Positions 61,567-64,000 of a stretch of DNA of 64,000 nucleotides are shown piece by piece. How positions within the stretch are numbered: the stretch's first letter is position 1; each line of letters starts with the position of its first letter. The notes beneath the pieces are model-generated. The model made no database searches. It saw only the letters and a program-made list of their open reading frames with translations, and had not been told where the DNA came from. A program made the translations under genes and the position numbers. The stretch is from Rouxiella aceris (GTDB taxonomy: Bacteria; Pseudomonadota; Gammaproteobacteria; Enterobacterales; Enterobacteriaceae): NCBI RefSeq assembly GCF_012933545.1, contig NZ_JAADJU010000012.1, forward strand, positions 114,574-178,573, written 5' to 3'.

Positions 61567-63795
61567 GTGGATAAAAACCTGTATCAATCATCCAGCCCTT
61601 TGCCGATAAACTGGGTACGCGTGCTAACGCTTGCCATTACCCAGTGCGGATTGGCTTTGCTGTGTTTGTCGATTATTCATCACTCCTCCAGCCTGGCTGC
61701 ACTATGGCTGCCAACCTCCGTGCTGATGACGGTACTTTTTTATCATCGTTACCGTGAATGGCCAGGGCTGCTGCTTGCGGCTGCCTGTGGCATTTTTGCC
61801 GCCCATACGCTGCTTGGCACGCCATTTTTACGTTACGTGCCCTATGTACTTAATAATCTGCTGGAAGCATCGATCGGTGCCGCCTTGCTGCGCCGGGCGC
61901 TCCCCGGTAACGATCCGCTCAATGGCTTGGGCAACTGGCTAAAATTTCTGGTTATCGCGGTGTTATTCACCCCTTTGCTCAGCACCCTGGTGCTGGTGTT
62001 GAGTAATATGAACCGCTCTGCCGATGAACTGCATCTACAGGCCACAACCTGGTATCTGTCAGAAGCCGTCGCCGTGTTGGTTCTAACGCCTATCGGGATG
62101 GTGTATAAGCACGGAGACAAGGCACGACTGCTGGCCTCTGGTCGCCTGAGTGAATTCTTGTTGACCTTGGGCGTTACGCTGTTTTCCTGCTTTTTAGCGC
62201 TTAAATGGCTGCCCTTCCCTTTTGCGTTTATCACCCTGCCATTGCTGTGGGTGGCGATCCGTATGCCGCGTCTGGAAGCCTTTCTGATCTTCCTTGCCAC
62301 CACCATGATGGTGGGTTTGCTGCAAGCCAGCGTGTTTATGAACGTTTACCCCAATATGCTTAAAATCTGGCAGGGCTTGCTGTTTGCTCCTCTGCTGCTG
62401 GTTTTGCTGCCGGTCAGTGCCATGTCGCTGGCGATGCACTCTTTGCGGGTAGAGAGATCCAATATTACCGAGAGTGAGAACCGCTTTCGTAATGCCATGG
62501 AATACTCGGCAATCGGTATGGCGCTGGTGTCGCCTGAGGGAAAGTTTCTCCAGGGCAACAAAGCACTCTGTACCCTCCTGGGCTATGACCCGGATTACCT
62601 GCAGACTCTTAGTTTTCAGGATATTACCCATCCGGAAGATCTGCATAGCGATCTCTATTCACTGCAACAATTGCTGGATGGGGTGATAGAAGACTACACC
62701 CTGGAAAAGCGCTACCTGTGCCACAACGGCAAAATGGTATGGGCGCAACTGGCCGTTTCTCTGGTCAGGGACGATGACGAGCGTCCGCTCTATTTTATCG
62801 CCCAGGTCAAAGATATCAGCGATCTGAAAAAGACAGAAAAAAGTAACCAGGTGCTCTCTGAAGCCTTGCACGAAGAGAAAGAGCTGCTGCAAATCACACT
62901 CAATGCCATTAATGACGCGGTGATTTCTACCGATAAAGCGATGAACATTACTTTTATGAATCCGGTGGCCGAGAAAATGACCGGTTGGAGCGAGCAGCAG
63001 GCGCAGGGGCAACCGGTCAGCCACATTGTGCATATCAGCAATGGCGTTGATGGCCCATTGATCAGCGACTTTACGCCGTTTGATACCAAGGAAAATCAAC
63101 ACGCGTCACTCGATCAGTCTTTGATACTGCATGGTAATAATACCGGCCTTTTTGATGTCCAGCTGGCGGTATCGCCGTTAAAAACGCTGGCCGACGAGCC
63201 GATTGGCATTGTGCTGGTATTGCAGAACGTCAGTAAATCTCGAGAGTTGATGCGCCAGTTAAGCTACAGCGCGTCGCACGATCTGCTCACCGGACTCTCC
63301 AACCGCGGCAGCTTTGAAAAAAGTCTGAAAAGTGCATTGTTATTGACGCAGATCGAACATCAGACCCACTGTCTGGCCTTTATCGATCTGGACCGTTTTA
63401 AATTGGTCAACGACAGTGCCGGCCATGCGGCGGGTGATGAATTATTACGAGAAATCAGTCAATTGATGCTTCAAAACCTGCGTAACAGCGACAGTCTGGC
63501 CAGACTCGGCGGTGATGAATTTGCTATTTTGCTGTTTAATTGCGATATCAAGCGAGGTCTGCCGATTTTGCAAAATATCATCGAGAAGATTAACGCCTAT
63601 ACCCTGTTCTGGGATAACCATGTCTATGGCATTGGTGCCAGTGCCGGTATCACCCTGATGAATAACGGTCAGATCAGTCCCAGCGAATATATGGCGCAGG
63701 CTGACTTGGCTTGTTACAACGCCAAGCATAATGGGCGTGGGCAAGTGTTTGTTAGTGAAGGGAAAAAATATAATAGTAAGAGAGGTATGGCTTAA
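61567..63795 (+). CDS. MASE1-PAS-PAS-GGDEF diguanylate cyclase (DgcE/YegE-like without EAL)
   Basis: A 742-residue membrane protein. MASE1 sensor region with eight to ten helices (1-300), two PAS domains (about 305-425 with SALVSPEGKF-type start, and 440-555), then a GGDEF domain (about 570-735). The active site LGGDEFAIL is intact, and RNSD five residues before it fits a product-inhibition I-site. It should make c-di-GMP. Start is GTG 61567 after GAGAAAGG; a hairpin CCCGAT / ATCGGG (61530-61548) precedes the ribosome site. E. coli DgcE continues into a degenerate EAL domain; here the frame stops shortly after GGDEF, next to a repeat. Confidence 0.9.
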   Translation: MDKNLYQSSSPLPINWVRVLTLAITQCGLALLCLSIIHHSSSLAALWLPTSVLMTVLFYHRYREWPGLLLAAACGIFAAHTLLGTPFLRYVPYVLNNLLEASIGAALLRRALPGNDPLNGLGNWLKFLVIAVLFTPLLSTLVLVLSNMNRSADELHLQATTWYLSEAVAVLVLTPIGMVYKHGDKARLLASGRLSEFLLTLGVTLFSCFLALKWLPFPFAFITLPLLWVAIRMPRLEAFLIFLATTMMVGLLQASVFMNVYPNMLKIWQGLLFAPLLLVLLPVSAMSLAMHSLRVERSNITESENRFRNAMEYSAIGMALVSPEGKFLQGNKALCTLLGYDPDYLQTLSFQDITHPEDLHSDLYSLQQLLDGVIEDYTLEKRYLCHNGKMVWAQLAVSLVRDDDERPLYFIAQVKDISDLKKTEKSNQVLSEALHEEKELLQITLNAINDAVISTDKAMNITFMNPVAEKMTGWSEQQAQGQPVSHIVHISNGVDGPLISDFTPFDTKENQHASLDQSLILHGNNTGLFDVQLAVSPLKTLADEPIGIVLVLQNVSKSRELMRQLSYSASHDLLTGLSNRGSFEKSLKSALLLTQIEHQTHCLAFIDLDRFKLVNDSAGHAAGDELLREISQLMLQNLRNSDSLARLGGDEFAILLFNCDIKRGLPILQNIIEKINAYTLFWDNHVYGIGASAGITLMNNGQISPSEYMAQADLACYNAKHNGRGQVFVSEGKKYNSKRGMA

Positions 63796-63810
63796 GAGGT
63801 GATTTTTGCT

Positions 63811-64000
63811 TTTAAAGGCAATTTTTGGTTTTAAAATCAACGTCAACGTCAACGTCAACGTCAACGTCAACGTCAACGTCAAGGTCAAGGTCAAGGTCAA
63901 GGTCAACTGCATTCGCTACGCTCACTGGGCGGCGGCCCAGACCGCCCAAAGGAGGCGAAGGCGCGCCTCCTTTGGAATCCTGCGCCTTGTCCAAATTGAA
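63811..64000. repeat. Dispersed intergenic element, copy B (inverted, cut by the window edge)
   Basis: From 63907 to the edge the sequence is the reverse complement of 21892-21985, one mismatch seen by eye. It keeps the paired hairpin AAAGGAGGCG / CGCCTCCTTT (63948-63973). Its left part GGCAATTTTTGGTTTTAAA (63818 on) is shared with 20979 and 21357 in the tandem block. Confidence 0.85.
63837..63906. repeat. Hexanucleotide tandem track (CGTCAA)7(GGTCAA)4
   Basis: After TCAA at 63837 come seven CGTCAA units (63841-63882) then four GGTCAA units (63883-63906). The same place in copy A near 21986 has only about two to three imperfect units. Read as protein on the minus strand it gives simple dipeptide runs, so it is not coding. 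Confidence 0.95.

Noticed and set aside
63445..63994. Minus-strand ORFs with LTLTLT or DVDVDV runs at the right edge
   Set aside because: They are translations of a hexanucleotide track and antisense to the GGDEF domain.

Overview
This is a chromosomal window from a gammaproteobacterium of the order Enterobacterales. Almost every protein is recognisable as an orthologue of an Escherichia coli K-12 protein, and blocks follow E. coli order: crr..cysM/cysAWTP, yfeX-yfeY-yfeZ-ypeA-amiA-hemF, maeB-talA-tktB-ypfG-nudK, acrD-ypfM-yffB-dapE-ypfN-tmcA, purC-bamC-dapA-gcvR-bcp, perM-bepA-yfgD-hda-uraA-upp-purM-purN and ppk-ppx-yfgF-yfgG. speG between purN and ppk, mgtE after yfgG, the missing eut operon between hemF and maeB, and many ERIC-type repeats suggest the Serratia/Yersinia/Rahnella/Rouxiella group (Yersiniaceae). 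That placement is inference from remembered gene order; the genus is not determined. No rRNA, tRNA, CRISPR array, prophage or intact insertion sequence was seen.

Layout. 1-7.3 kb: end of crr, a CpxRA-like two-component pair, then cysteine synthase B and the sulfate/thiosulfate ABC transporter on the minus strand. 7.5-10.7 kb: Dyp peroxidase yfeX, lipoprotein yfeY, yfeZ, ypeA. 11-15.3 kb: amiA, hemF, yaiI and an AT-rich polytopic membrane protein whose end runs antisense into maeB. 15.2-20.9 kb: maeB, then talA-tktB. 20.9-22.06 kb: a non-coding block of amplified repeats. 22-26.5 kb: ypfG, a secreted protein of unknown function, nudK, a NarP-like regulator and a small winged-helix protein. 26.8-30.4 kb: the efflux pump AcrD and the 19-residue YpfM. 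30.5-33.9 kb: an accessory patch with a TPR protein, two GNAT acetyltransferases, a five-copy tandem ERIC array, and a truncated toxin with an immunity-like gene. 34-43.6 kb: diaminopimelate/lysine, purine, envelope and tRNA-modification genes. 43.7-50 kb: perM, bepA, yfgD, hda, uraA, upp. 50-57 kb: purM, purN (split by two ERIC copies), speG, ppk, ppx. 57-63.8 kb: a c-di-GMP phosphodiesterase (YfgF), YfgG, MgtE and a diguanylate cyclase. The last 200 bases repeat, in inverted orientation, the element seen near 21.9 kb.

Themes: sulfur assimilation (cysPTWA, cysM), the pentose-phosphate and malate nodes, purine and pyrimidine synthesis and salvage (purC, purM, purN, upp, uraA), polyphosphate turnover (ppk, ppx), outer-membrane assembly (bamC, bepA) and c-di-GMP signalling. 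The genes are mostly conventional. The unusual content is the repeat biology (tandem ERIC arrays, a 377-bp-period duplication, a dispersed element with an expanded hexanucleotide track), the toxin/immunity remnant, and several genes whose ends are shaped by repeats or by overlap with neighbours.
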